Assembly: GCA_036403035.1 (NCBI GenBank)
Contig: DASWRT010000533.1
Coordinates: forward strand, 1 to 17,626
Source: DASWRT01 sp036403035
GTDB taxonomy: Bacteria; Pseudomonadota; Alphaproteobacteria; ATCC43930; CGMCC-115725
Reading direction: 5' to 3'
DNA: 17,626 nt
The position numbers were made by a program, and so were the translations under genes. The notes beneath the pieces are model-generated. The model was not told where the DNA came from. It ran no database searches and worked only from the letters and a program-made list of their open reading frames with translations. Shown here one piece after another: positions 1 to 6,836 of the stretch; the first letter of the stretch is position 1; every line of letters begins with the position of its first letter.

Positions 1-945
1 TCGCCCGAGGACGCGCGCCGCGGCCGGCAGCCGCCGGGCGACGAGCTTCTCGAGGTCGACGAAGGCAACCGGAGGAGCGGCCTGCCCTCCGCCTATGTCG
101 TGCGCAAGCGCGTGATGGTCAGCGGCGACATGCTGGTCGACGCCCAGGCGACCTTCCAGAACAGCGAGCCGGTCGTCAGCTTCAAGTTCGACTCGATCGG
201 CGCGCGCCGGTTCGGCGACGCGACCCGCGACAATGTCGGCAAGCCCTTCGCGATCGTCCTCGACAACAAGGTCATCAGCGCGCCGGTGATCCGCGAGCCC
301 ATCCTCGGCGGCAGCGGCGTCATCTCCGGCAGCTTCACGACTCAGTCGGCGAACGACCTCGCGCTGCTGCTGCGCGCCGGCGCGCTGCCGGCGCCGCTGG
401 TCATCCTGGAGGAGCGCACGGTCGGTCCCGATCTCGGCGCGGATTCGATCCGGGCCGGCACGACCGCCTGCATCGTCGGCGTCGTCCTGGTCGTGATCTT
501 CATGGTGCTGTTCTACGGCCTGTTTGGCGCCTTCGCCGACATCGCGCTGTTCTTCAACCTCGCGCTGCTGCTCGCCGGCCTGTCGCTGCTCGGCGCGACC
601 CTGACGCTGCCCGGCATCGCCGGGATCGCGCTGACGATGGGCATGGCGGTCGACGCCAACGTGCTGATCTACGAGCGCATCCGCGAGGAGGTGCGGACCG
701 GCCGCACGATGCTCTCGGCGCTCGACGCCGGGTTCCGCCGCGCCTTCGGCACCATCCTCGACAGTCACATCACGACGCTGGTCGCCGGCGGGCTGATGTT
801 CTGGCTCGGGTCCGGGCCGGTCAAGGGCTTCGCCGTGACGCTCAGCCTCGGCGTCCTGATCTCGCTGTTCTCGGCGGTGCTGGTGACGCGTCTGCTGATC
901 GTGCTCTGGTTGAAGCGCATGCGTCCGAAGACCATTCCGATCTAA
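1..945 (+). CDS. secD: Protein translocase subunit SecD, 3' part (5' end outside window)
   Basis: SecD pairs with SecF in the inner membrane and uses the proton-motive force to help SecYEG export proteins. The reading frame is open from the first base of the window and ends at TAA 943-945, so 314 C-terminal residues are visible and the N-terminal membrane segment and most of the large periplasmic P1 domain are missing. The visible part starts in periplasmic sequence, reaches the conserved stretch around PILGGSGVISGSF, and then enters the C-terminal membrane domain with about five hydrophobic segments from roughly visible residue 150 onward. The motif GMAVDANVLIYERIREE is diagnostic of SecD; its Asp (visible residue 218) corresponds to the membrane Asp needed for proton-driven function. 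secF follows after 22 bases, so the two are surely co-transcribed. yajC is the usual upstream neighbour but lies outside the window. Confidence 0.97.
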   Translation, partial: SPEDARRGRQPPGDELLEVDEGNRRSGLPSAYVVRKRVMVSGDMLVDAQATFQNSEPVVSFKFDSIGARRFGDATRDNVGKPFAIVLDNKVISAPVIREPILGGSGVISGSFTTQSANDLALLLRAGALPAPLVILEERTVGPDLGADSIRAGTTACIVGVVLVVIFMVLFYGLFGAFADIALFFNLALLLAGLSLLGATLTLPGIAGIALTMGMAVDANVLIYERIREEVRTGRTMLSALDAGFRRAFGTILDSHITTLVAGGLMFWLGSGPVKGFAVTLSLGVLISLFSAVLVTRLLIVLWLKRMRPKTIPI

Positions 946-967
946 CGCAAAGCCGGTTCCCTCTACC

Positions 968-1948
968 ATGCTGCGCCCCATCGTCTTCCTGCGGAACACG
1001 CCGTCCATCGACTTCATGCGGTGGCACAAGGCGGGGTTCGGCCTGTCGATCCTGCTGTCGGTCCTCACCGTCGTCCTGTTCCTGATGAACGGGCTGAATT
1101 ACGGCATCGACTTCAGCGGCGGCATCATGATCGAGGCCCGCTCGACCCAGGGTCCGGCGGATCTCGCGAAGATGCGGGAGAAGCTCAATTCGCTGAACGT
1201 GGGCGACACCTCGCTTCAGGGGTTCGGCAGCCCGGAAGACGTGCTGATCCGTCTCGGACGGCAGCCCGGCGGCGATGCCGCCCAGATGGCCGGCGTCGAG
1301 AAGGTGAAGCAGGCGTTCGGCGACACGCTCGAATATCGCCGCGTCGAGGTCGTCGGTCCGAAGGTCGGCGAGGAACTGATCCGGGCAGGCGTCATCGCGA
1401 CCGTGCTCGCGCTGATCGCGATCGCGGCCTATGTCTGGTTCCGCTTCGAGTGGCAGTTCGGCGTCGGCGCGATGATCTCGACGTTGCACGACGTGATCAC
1501 GACGATCGGGCTGTTCGCGCTGCTGCGGCTGGAGTTCAACCTGACGACGCTCGCGGCGATCCTGACCATCGCCGGCTATTCGATCAACGACACGGTCGTG
1601 ATCTACGACCGCGTGCGCGAGACCATGCGCAAGTACAAGACCATGGATCTCCGCACGCTGATCAACCTCAGCCTCAACGAGACTTTGTCGCGGACGATCC
1701 TGACCGTGTCGACCGTGGCGCTGGCGGTGCTGTCGCTGCTGATCTTCGGCGGCGAGGTGCTGCGCGGGTTCAGCATCGCGATGCTCTGGGGCATCGTGAT
1801 CGGCACCTACTCGTCGCTCTTCATCGCCGCGCCGGTCCTCTACTACATCCGCCCGAACCGCGGCGCGGTGGAGAAGCCGGCGGCGGACAAGACGACGACG
1901 CCCGCGGAAGGCCCTCCGCCGGGACGGCCGGCGGCCGAGGCGCGCTGA
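968..1948 (+). CDS. secF: Protein translocase subunit SecF
   Basis: SecF is the partner of SecD in the proton-driven export accessory complex. The 326-residue length is normal for a stand-alone SecF. TM1 is at about residues 22-42, followed by the SecF-type motif NYGIDFSGGIMIEAR (44-58) and a short periplasmic domain. Five more hydrophobic segments run from about 138 to 292. The motif GYSINDTVVIYDRVRE (203-218) is the SecF counterpart of the SecD proton-pathway motif, with D208 and D214. After the last membrane segment there is a proline- and alanine-rich, charged cytoplasmic tail of about 30 residues that is probably disordered. The ATG at 968 is the natural start because the family N-terminus (LRPIVFLRNTPSIDFM) begins directly there. 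The next gene starts one base after the stop, which suggests translational coupling. Confidence 0.97.
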   Translation: MLRPIVFLRNTPSIDFMRWHKAGFGLSILLSVLTVVLFLMNGLNYGIDFSGGIMIEARSTQGPADLAKMREKLNSLNVGDTSLQGFGSPEDVLIRLGRQPGGDAAQMAGVEKVKQAFGDTLEYRRVEVVGPKVGEELIRAGVIATVLALIAIAAYVWFRFEWQFGVGAMISTLHDVITTIGLFALLRLEFNLTTLAAILTIAGYSINDTVVIYDRVRETMRKYKTMDLRTLINLSLNETLSRTILTVSTVALAVLSLLIFGGEVLRGFSIAMLWGIVIGTYSSLFIAAPVLYYIRPNRGAVEKPAADKTTTPAEGPPPGRPAAEAR

Positions 1949-1949
1949 G

Positions 1950-2327
1950 ATGCACCTGACGCCGTTCACCGCGAGCGGTGCACGGCAGGTCGTCGAAAGT
2001 TACGGCCCGCAGGGCTTCCGCATCAGCGGCGCCGAGCACGCCGGCTCCATCCTCGTCTTCCCCGACGCCGCCTATCCGTGGCCGGTCGCCGCGATGACGG
2101 ACCTCACCGTCGAATCCGTCCGCCCGGTGCTGGAGCACGGTGGCGTCGAGGTGCTGCTGTTCGGCTGCGGCCGGCGCATGGCGCCGATCCCCGCCGCCGT
2201 CCGGCAGGCGCTGAAGGACGCGGGGATCGGGACGGACGCGATGGACACCGGCGCCGCCTGCCGCACCTACAACGTGATGGTCTCCGAAGGAAGGCGCGTC
2301 GCCGCCGCGCTGATCCGACCGGTCTGA
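1950..2327 (+). CDS. Mth938-like domain protein, NDUFAF3 homologue
   Basis: This is a 125-residue soluble protein of the Mth938-like (DUF498) family. The mitochondrial member, NDUFAF3, is an assembly factor of respiratory complex I; the bacterial function is not firmly established. Visible family marks are SYGPQGFRISG (17-27), FGCGRRMAPIP (71-81) and DTGAACRTYNVMVSEGR (99-115), which line up well with the human protein as I recall it (RGFMINGN, GTGDRTERL, DTPNACATFNFL). There is no signal peptide or membrane segment, so it should be cytoplasmic. The ATG lies one base after the secF stop and there is no room for a promoter, so it should be read from the secDF transcript. Linkage of this family to secDF is a recurrent alphaproteobacterial arrangement and hints at a role in membrane-protein biogenesis, which is inference. 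Confidence 0.92.
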   Translation: MHLTPFTASGARQVVESYGPQGFRISGAEHAGSILVFPDAAYPWPVAAMTDLTVESVRPVLEHGGVEVLLFGCGRRMAPIPAAVRQALKDAGIGTDAMDTGAACRTYNVMVSEGRRVAAALIRPV

Positions 2328-2361
2328 GAGATTCGTCTTTTCCCGCCGGAGGACGGTAGGT

Positions 2362-2787
2362 ATGCGTCGCGCAGTCTTTCTCCTCGCGTTCGCCGCGGCC
2401 GTGCCGGCTTCCACCGGGCTGTCGGCCGCGGCGCCCGCGGTCGTCGACGTCTCGCTCTACGGCGATCTCACCACGGATTGGGGGATCAAAGCCGCACCGG
2501 ATGACGTCGGAGCCGGGCAGGTGGTGTTCCGGGTCCGCAACGACGCGAGCTACGAGCCGCACGACCTCCTGATCGTCCGTGGTACGAAGGCGGAACTCTC
2601 CTTCGACAAGGAGCATGACGTGGTCGACCTCGCCCATGCGGCCGTGTCCGGCAGCGTCACGAACGTCCGGCCGGGCACCACGCGCGAGCTGGCCGTGACG
2701 CTCGCACCGGGCGACTATGTCCTGCTTTGCAACATCCGCAGCCATTTCGCCGCGGGCATGGCGACGCCGTTCCACGTCAATCCGTAA
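2362..2787 (+). CDS. Exported cupredoxin-domain protein (type 1 copper site)
   Basis: A 141-residue protein with an N-terminal signal peptide (MRR, hydrophobic core about 4-20, likely cleavage after the alanines near 24) followed by a single beta-rich domain. The type 1 copper ligands are all visible: H67 in YEPHDLLIV, and C123, H128 and M133 in LLCNIRSHFAAGM. This C-x4-H-x4-M spacing resembles that of sulfocyanin-like cupredoxins. It should be a periplasmic electron carrier or copper-binding protein; the redox partner cannot be read from the sequence. A strong Shine-Dalgarno (GGAGG at 2348-2352) precedes the ATG. It lies 34 bases after the Mth938 gene on the same strand and may be the last gene of the secDF transcript, or have its own promoter. 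It ends just before a hairpin shared with the convergent sodB. Confidence 0.85.
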   Translation: MRRAVFLLAFAAAVPASTGLSAAAPAVVDVSLYGDLTTDWGIKAAPDDVGAGQVVFRVRNDASYEPHDLLIVRGTKAELSFDKEHDVVDLAHAAVSGSVTNVRPGTTRELAVTLAPGDYVLLCNIRSHFAAGMATPFHVNP

Positions 2788-2810
2788 GGCGGCATAAGCC
2801 CGAAAATGAA

Positions 2811-2842
2811 GAACCCTCTTCCGTCGGATCGGAAGAGGGTTC
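2811..2842 (-). terminator. Hairpin terminator between convergent cupredoxin and sodB genes
   Basis: A perfect 13-bp inverted repeat (2811-2823 with 2830-2842) has a 6-base loop. Read on the minus strand, downstream of sodB, the stem is followed by a T-rich stretch (TTCATTTTCG), as expected for an intrinsic terminator of sodB. On the plus strand the stem is followed by C-rich sequence without a T run, so it is a weaker terminator for the cupredoxin gene. Confidence 0.8.
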
Positions 2843-2885
2843 CCCGCTTCGCAGCGCCGGCCTCGGCCGGCGAGCCTGCCGCTGG

Positions 2886-3485
2886 TCAGGCGCTGCCGAG
2901 GTTCTTGTTGACGAAGTCCCAGTTGACGAGGCTGTTGAGGAACGTCTCGACGAAGTCCGGACGCCGATTCTGGTAGTCGAGATAATAGGCGTGCTCCCAC
3001 ACATCGACGGTGAGGAGCGCCTTCTGGCCCTGCGCCATCGGGTTCACCGCGTTCGGCGTCTTCGTGATCTTGACCTGGCCGCCGTCGGCGACGAGCCATG
3101 CCCAGCCGGAGCCGAACTGCGTCACCGCCGCCTGCTTGAACTGCTCCTTGAACTTGTCGTAGCCGCCGAACGCCTGATCGATCTTCTCGGCGACCGCGCC
3201 GGTCGGCTGCCCGCCGCCGCTCGGCTTCATGCAGTTCCAGAAGAAGGTGTGGTTCCACACCTGGGCGGCATTGTTGAAGATGCCGGCCTTGGACTCGTCC
3301 TTCGCCGTCGCCTTGATGATCTCCTCGAGGGACTGGCTCGCCATCGGCGTGTCCTTCACGAGGTTGTTGAGGTTCGTGACGTAGGCCTGGTGGTGCTTGC
3401 CGTGATGGAATTCCAGCGTCTGCGCCGACATGTGCGGCTCCAGCGCCGTCTTGTCATACGGGAGGGGCGGCAGTTCGAAAGCCAT
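2886..3485 (-). CDS. sodB: Superoxide dismutase, Fe type
   Basis: Converts superoxide to oxygen and hydrogen peroxide in the cytoplasm. Length (199 residues) and layout are standard for the Fe/Mn family: an alpha-hairpin N-domain starting AFELPPLPYDKTALEPHMS and a C-terminal alpha/beta domain. The four metal ligands are H27, H79, D161 and H165 (motif DVWEHAYYLDY). Iron rather than manganese use is suggested by the active-site Gln carried in the N-terminal half (Q75 in AAQVWNH), the FeSOD pattern. Cambialistic activity cannot be excluded. There is no signal peptide. The ATG at 3485 is preceded by GGAG about nine bases upstream. The gene stands alone on the minus strand between the cupredoxin and NDUFAF6-type genes and ends at its own T-rich hairpin terminator. 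Confidence 0.97.
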   Translation of the reverse strand: MAFELPPLPYDKTALEPHMSAQTLEFHHGKHHQAYVTNLNNLVKDTPMASQSLEEIIKATAKDESKAGIFNNAAQVWNHTFFWNCMKPSGGGQPTGAVAEKIDQAFGGYDKFKEQFKQAAVTQFGSGWAWLVADGGQVKITKTPNAVNPMAQGQKALLTVDVWEHAYYLDYQNRRPDFVETFLNSLVNWDFVNKNLGSA

Positions 3486-3614
3486 GGCTGCATCTCCGTC
3501 CAGTGGGTAGGGTCCGAAACGTGGGCCACGAACCTAGGTCGTTCCGCTCGCGTTGTGAAGCGTTAACAAAGTACTAAGGCGGTGACCTCGCCGCACCCTG
3601 GAGTATCCCGCAGA

Positions 3615-4469
3615 ATGGCCGAAAGCAGGGCGTTGCCGGCGCTCGCCGCGCTCGTTCGGCAGCGCGACCCCGACCGCTATCTGACCGCGCTCTTCGCGCC
3701 GGACGACCGGCGCGACGGGTTGTTCGCGCTCGGTGCGCTCAACTTCGAGGTGGCGAAGACCCGCGAGGCCGTTACCGAGCCGATGCTCGGGCAGATCCGC
3801 CTGCAATGGTGGCGCGACGCGGTCGAGGAGATCTATGCAGGGAAGCCGGTGCGCCGCCACGAGACCGCGCAGGCGCTCGCCGACGCGGTGCGGCGGTACG
3901 GGCTGACGCGCTACCATGTCGACCGGATCATCGACGCGCGCGAACTCGACCTGACCGACGATCCGCCGCGCACGCTCGCCGTGCTGGAGCGGTACTGCGA
4001 GGACACCGCCGCCCGGCTGCTCTGGCTCGCGCTGGAAGTGCTCGGCGTCCGCGACTCCGCCGCCGCGGTGGAGGCGAGCAGGGAAGTCGGCATCGCCTGG
4101 GCGCTGACCGGCCTGATCCGCGCGATCCCGTTCCACGCCCGCGACAAGCGGCTCTATATCCCCGTCGACCTCGCCGCCGAGGCCGACCTGCACACCGGCG
4201 ACCTGTTCGAGCTGCGCCCCTCGGCGCCGCTCGCCAAGGTCGTCGGCCGGCTCCGCGAGAGGGCGGAGGCGCATCTCGACGCTGCGCGCGCCAAGGCGGC
4301 CGACGTGCCCGCGGCGGCGCGACCGGCGCTGCTGCTCGGCGTCCTCGCCGACGGGTATCTCGCGCGGATCCGCCGCGCCGGCGACAATGTCTTCGACCTG
4401 TCGCTCGGCCGCCCGGACGGCTGGAAGACGCTGCGCCTGAGCTGGGCGGCGTTCCGCGGGCGGTATTGA
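3615..4469 (+). CDS. Squalene/phytoene synthase-fold protein, NDUFAF6 homologue
   Basis: A 284-residue all-helical protein of the squalene/phytoene synthase superfamily. The two Asp-rich motifs that bind Mg-diphosphate in true synthases are absent. The first is replaced by ALGALNFEVAKTRE (38-51) and the second by LIRAIPFHARDKRLYIP (167-183). The conserved text instead follows human NDUFAF6, a complex I assembly factor: LGQIRLQWWRDAVEEIYAG (58-76), ERYCEDTAARLLWLALEVLG (125-144), and the RAIPFHARDKRLYIPVD block. Automated pipelines would probably call it phytoene synthase; I think it is a non-catalytic assembly-type protein, although its bacterial role is unproven. Start: ATG 3615, with GGAG at 3600-3603, is preferred; an in-frame GTG at 3582 would add 11 residues. 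It is divergent from sodB. No carotenoid or hopanoid genes are nearby, which argues against a terpenoid role. Confidence 0.85.
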   Translation: MAESRALPALAALVRQRDPDRYLTALFAPDDRRDGLFALGALNFEVAKTREAVTEPMLGQIRLQWWRDAVEEIYAGKPVRRHETAQALADAVRRYGLTRYHVDRIIDARELDLTDDPPRTLAVLERYCEDTAARLLWLALEVLGVRDSAAAVEASREVGIAWALTGLIRAIPFHARDKRLYIPVDLAAEADLHTGDLFELRPSAPLAKVVGRLRERAEAHLDAARAKAADVPAAARPALLLGVLADGYLARIRRAGDNVFDLSLGRPDGWKTLRLSWAAFRGRY

Positions 4470-4493
4470 GCAAACTGACGATCGCAAAAAAAT

Positions 4494-4572
4494 TTCCTCT
4501 CCCCTTGTGGGAGAGGAAGGACCCGTCGCGCCGCGACGGGAAGGTGAGGAGTGCGCGACCGAAGGGAGCGCC
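4494..4572 (+). repeat. REP-like block R1 (outer repeat, left copy)
   Basis: The block opens with a hairpin with a 10-bp stem (4494-4503 with 4509-4518, loop CTTGT), then a second hairpin (4522-4528 with 4534-4540). It ends with a 19-base segment (4554-4572) that is the exact reverse complement of 4943-4961. A third small hairpin (4574-4580 with 4584-4590) follows immediately. The combination of a purine/pyrimidine-biased CTCTCCCC-type segment with GGTGAGG is typical of dispersed intergenic repeats in GC-rich alphaproteobacteria. The first hairpin may also help end transcription of the upstream gene. Confidence 0.7.
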
Positions 4573-4615
4573 CCAGCATCGGAGATGCTGAAAAGAGAGC
4601 GCTGCGGCGTGCACT

Positions 4616-4692
4616 GCGTCAACGCTCGCTGCGCTCGCGTGCCCCCTCACCCTGCCTGCCCTCTCCCCTCGGGGCTACGACATTCACACATC
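4616..4692 (+). repeat. Inner inverted repeat, left arm
   Basis: A 77-base block that matches the reverse complement of 4829-4901 with few differences and one 4-base length change. Shared landmarks in order are GCGTC, ACGCTCGCTGCGCTC, CCCCTCACCCTGCC, CCTCTCCCC, GGGGCTA and ATTCACACATC. The two arms enclose a 136-base unshared core. Transcribed, they could fold into one very long stem. Confidence 0.8.
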
Positions 4693-4828
4693 TCTCTCCG
4701 GCTCTCGACAAGCTGCACGGCGGAGAACCCAGAGAACCGCAGAAACCCTCGATTCTCGGTGCCAAGGTTGAGCATCCCGCTGCGAAAGGGGCGTCGAGAT
4801 AACCGATTGAAAAGAAAGCACTCCTGGT

Positions 4829-4901
4829 GATGTGTGAATCTGATAGCCCCTCGGGGAGAGGGCAGGGTGAGGGGTCCCGTGAGCGCAGCGAGCGTCGACG
4901 C
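4829..4901 (-). repeat. Inner inverted repeat, right arm
   Basis: Reverse-complement partner of the block at 4616-4692, starting GATGTGTGAAT and ending GCGTCGACGC. It contains its own small palindrome, CCCCTCGGGG. No target-site duplication is evident at the outer edges of the pair, so it is not clearly a transposable MITE. Confidence 0.8.
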
Positions 4902-4942
4902 GGCCGAAGGCTGCGGCGCACATTTCCGCCGCCTTCGTCGGC

Positions 4943-5020
4943 GGCGCTCCCTTCGGTCGCGGGTCCCCTCACCCTCCCAGCCTCCGGCTGGGCCCCTCCC
5001 TCTCCCCGCTGGGGCGAGGG
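4943..5020 (-). repeat. REP-like block R2 (outer repeat, right copy)
   Basis: Inverted counterpart of block R1. It starts with the 19-base segment 4943-4961 identical to the reverse complement of 4554-4572, continues through CCCCTCACCCTCCC, carries a hairpin (CCCAGCC TCC GGCTGGG), and ends in CCTCTCCCC-like sequence. Between the 19-base anchor and the outer end the two copies have diverged in their hairpin sequences but kept the same order of elements. Confidence 0.7.
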
Positions 5021-5113
5021 ATGATAACGGCAGATTTTCCAAAATTGCAAAGACTGCCAAGGCGCCGGAACCGATCTTGCCGCCCGTCTTACCTTGATGA
5101 ACAAACCGGAAAA

Positions 5114-5176
5114 AACAGGCGATCCGGCGCAAAAAACAGGAAAAGAACAGGACACGCCGCCTGTTCCGTACCTGTT
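5114..5176. repeat. Cluster of five AACAGG/CCTGTT motifs
   Basis: AACAGG occurs at 5114-5119, 5135-5140 and 5146-5151, and its complement CCTGTT at 5160-5165 and 5171-5176, giving five copies in 63 bases in an A-rich patch. The last AACAGG and the first CCTGTT can form a short stem. The cluster sits downstream of both flanking genes, so a promoter role is not obvious. Function unknown. Confidence 0.5.
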
Positions 5177-5255
5177 CCCGCGATGAAGATCGTCGGGCAA
5201 GCTGTTGAAATCGCAGAACCCGTCCGAACGAAAAACCGTCCGCTCCGCCTGTATT

Positions 5256-6779
5256 TCACGTCTTCGCGGCTGCCAGTACCGCCGCGCGAAGGCGTCGCAT
5301 GGCGTCCGGCATCGCCTCGGCCGGCGTATTTGCAAAGCCCAGAAGGAAACCGCGCCGGCCCTGCCGGCCGGCTTCATCGGGGTCGGCGTAAAAGGCCGAG
5401 AGCGGCGGCGTCTGGAGTCCACGGGCGAGCGCCTCTCGGTAGGCGGCGCGGTCGTCGCACGGGATCAGCAGCCGCGCCGCGACATGCATGCCGCACTCCG
5501 GCATGTCGGCGGAAAGAACTCCGTCCGCCTCTTCTCGAACGCTGCGGATCAGCGCGTCGCGGCGCTCGGCATAGAGCAGCCGCATCCGCCTGACATGCGC
5601 CGCGAGGTGCCCCTCGACGATGAAATCGGCGAGCACGGCCTGCGTCGGCGCCGGCGCGTGGCGGTCGGCGAGGGCGCGCGCCGCCGTGAAGGGGGCCGCG
5701 AGGTCCGGCGGGACCACGAGGTAGCCGAGGCGCAGGCCGGGCGCCAGCACCTTGCTGAAGGTGCCGAGATAGAGGACGCGGCCCGCCCGCCGGTCGGCAA
5801 GCGCGTGCAGCGGGCGCAGCGGCCGGCCGGCGTAGCGGTACTCGCTGTCGTAATCGTCCTCCAGGACCCAGGCGTCCGCACGCTCCGCCCAATCGAGCAG
5901 GGCGAGGCGCCGCCGCAGGCTCATCGTGACGCCGAGCGGGTATTGGTGGGACGGCGCGACCAACGCGAGCCGCGCTGCCGGGGCGAGCCGCTCGCCGAGC
6001 GCCGGGTCGAGCCCTTCCGCGTCGACCGCCACCGGCACCGGCCGGACGCCGCTGGCGGCAAGCGCGCCGCGGGCGGCGACATAGGCCGGGTCCTCGACCC
6101 AGGCCGCGTCGCCGGGATCGAGCAGGACGCGCGCGGCGAGGTCGATCCCTTGTTGCGAGCCGGCGACGACCAGCACCTGCTCCGGCGCGCATTCGATGCC
6201 CCGCGCGGTGCCGAGATAGGAAGCGATCGCCTCCCGGAGCGCCGGCAGCCCCGCCGGGTCGGCATAGCTCAGCAGATCAGCCGGCCGCCGTTTCCAGAGC
6301 CGGGTCGTGAGCCGTTCCCAGTGCGCGAACGGGAACGCGTCGAGCGCCGGAACGCCCGGCGCCAGCGGCAGCAGCCGGCGCTCGGCCGGCGTCACGCGGA
6401 GAGCCCGCAACGCCGCGCCCCGCCGTGACAGTTTGCGGCCCGCTTCCGGCGCAGCGGCGGCAGGTGCCGCTCTTGTCGCCGCTCGCTGCGGCGGCCCCAC
6501 GGTCAGCAGCGTCTCCGGCAGCACGGCGGAGACGAAGGTGCCGGCGCCGACCCGGCTCTCCAGGTACCCCTCGGCGACGAGCCGCTCGTAGGCGAGCACG
6601 ACCGTCTGCCGCGCCACGCCCAGCTCTCCCGCCCAAGCGCGCGACGGCGGCAGCCGCGTTCCCGGCCGCAGCCGGCCGCCCAGGATCGCGGCGCGAAGCT
6701 GTCCGACGATCTGGTCCTGGCGGGAGACTGGGAGCGCCGGGTCGACGGCGACGCTGGTGAGGAGCGGAGGCGCGGGCAT
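5256..6779 (-). CDS. MocR-type regulator: GntR winged helix fused to PLP aminotransferase-like domain
   Basis: A 507-residue transcriptional regulator of the MocR/PdxR class of the GntR family. Residues about 14-84 form the winged helix-turn-helix (PSRAWAGELGVARQTVVLAYERLVAEGYL). An Ala/Pro-rich linker (about 95-135) leads to an aminotransferase fold-I domain. There EDDYDSEYRYAG (307-318) and YLGTFSKVLAPGLRLGY (337-353) are visible, with K343 as the expected PLP-binding lysine. Such proteins usually sense PLP or an aminated ligand and control a divergent gene; here the neighbour is the PaiB-type gene. ATG at 6779 is preferred. A TTG at 6854 would add 25 residues, but would place the ATTGG repeat set inside the gene. 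No clear Shine-Dalgarno precedes 6779, so a leaderless or very short-leader transcript is possible. Confidence 0.93.
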   Translation of the reverse strand: MPAPPLLTSVAVDPALPVSRQDQIVGQLRAAILGGRLRPGTRLPPSRAWAGELGVARQTVVLAYERLVAEGYLESRVGAGTFVSAVLPETLLTVGPPQRAATRAAPAAAAPEAGRKLSRRGAALRALRVTPAERRLLPLAPGVPALDAFPFAHWERLTTRLWKRRPADLLSYADPAGLPALREAIASYLGTARGIECAPEQVLVVAGSQQGIDLAARVLLDPGDAAWVEDPAYVAARGALAASGVRPVPVAVDAEGLDPALGERLAPAARLALVAPSHQYPLGVTMSLRRRLALLDWAERADAWVLEDDYDSEYRYAGRPLRPLHALADRRAGRVLYLGTFSKVLAPGLRLGYLVVPPDLAAPFTAARALADRHAPAPTQAVLADFIVEGHLAAHVRRMRLLYAERRDALIRSVREEADGVLSADMPECGMHVAARLLIPCDDRAAYREALARGLQTPPLSAFYADPDEAGRQGRRGFLLGFANTPAEAMPDAMRRLRAAVLAAAKT

Positions 6780-6785
6780 GACGAT

Positions 6786-6836
6786 CCAATTGGCCTGATC
6801 GATTTGCCGTGATTGGCTCTTCCCGATCAATCCAAT
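6786..6836. promoter_or_regulatory. Candidate MocR operator: spaced ATTGG/CCAAT repeats
   Basis: In the 108-base gap between the divergent MocR and PaiB-type genes, ATTGG occurs at 6789-6793 and 6812-6816 (23 bases apart) and CCAAT at 6786-6790 and 6832-6836 (46 bases apart). The first pair overlaps as the palindrome CCAATTGG. Spacing in multiples of 23 bases puts the sites on roughly one face of the helix, as expected for a dimeric regulator. The leftmost site is only seven bases from the regulator's ATG, suggesting autoregulation. Confidence 0.5.

Larger units (their letters stand above)
4470..5255. other. Gene-free convergent intergenic region with nested repeats
   Basis: This 786-base stretch lies between the 3' ends of the NDUFAF6-type gene (plus) and the MocR-type gene (minus). 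I see no credible gene: the open frames here run through inverted repeats and give low-complexity Arg/Pro/Ser-rich translations with no family marks. Its content is two nested pairs of inverted repeat blocks (4494-4572 with 4943-5020, and 4616-4692 with 4829-4901), a central 136-base unique core (4693-4828), and a more AT-rich tail (5021-5255) holding an AACAGG cluster. Several short hairpins could end transcription from either side, but none has a convincing T run. Confidence 0.8.

Noticed and set aside
842..1969. Minus-strand open frame of about 375 codons opposite secF
   Set aside because: SecF motifs are unambiguous on the plus strand; this frame is Arg/Asp/His-rich with no domain.
3531..3581. 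Sigma70 promoter pair TTGTGA/TACTAA between sodB and the NDUFAF6-type gene
   Set aside because: The spacer is only 13 bases, too short for a standard promoter, and no better pair was found on either strand.
3615..4469. Functional phytoene or squalene synthase (crtB/hpnC-type)
   Set aside because: Both Asp-rich metal-binding motifs are missing and no terpenoid genes are nearby; NDUFAF6-type blocks fit better.
4616..4901. Inner inverted repeat as an IS or classical MITE with target-site duplication
   Set aside because: No transposase and no matching short direct repeats at the outer edges; kept as a repeat of unknown mobility.
4507..5097. Several short open frames in the repeat region
   Set aside because: They read through inverted repeats in several frames on both strands, give low-complexity products, and lack ribosome sites or family marks.
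5205..6428. Plus-strand open frame of about 407 codons opposite the MocR-type gene
   Set aside because: The MocR frame has the winged helix and PLP lysine motifs; this one is an Arg-rich shadow.
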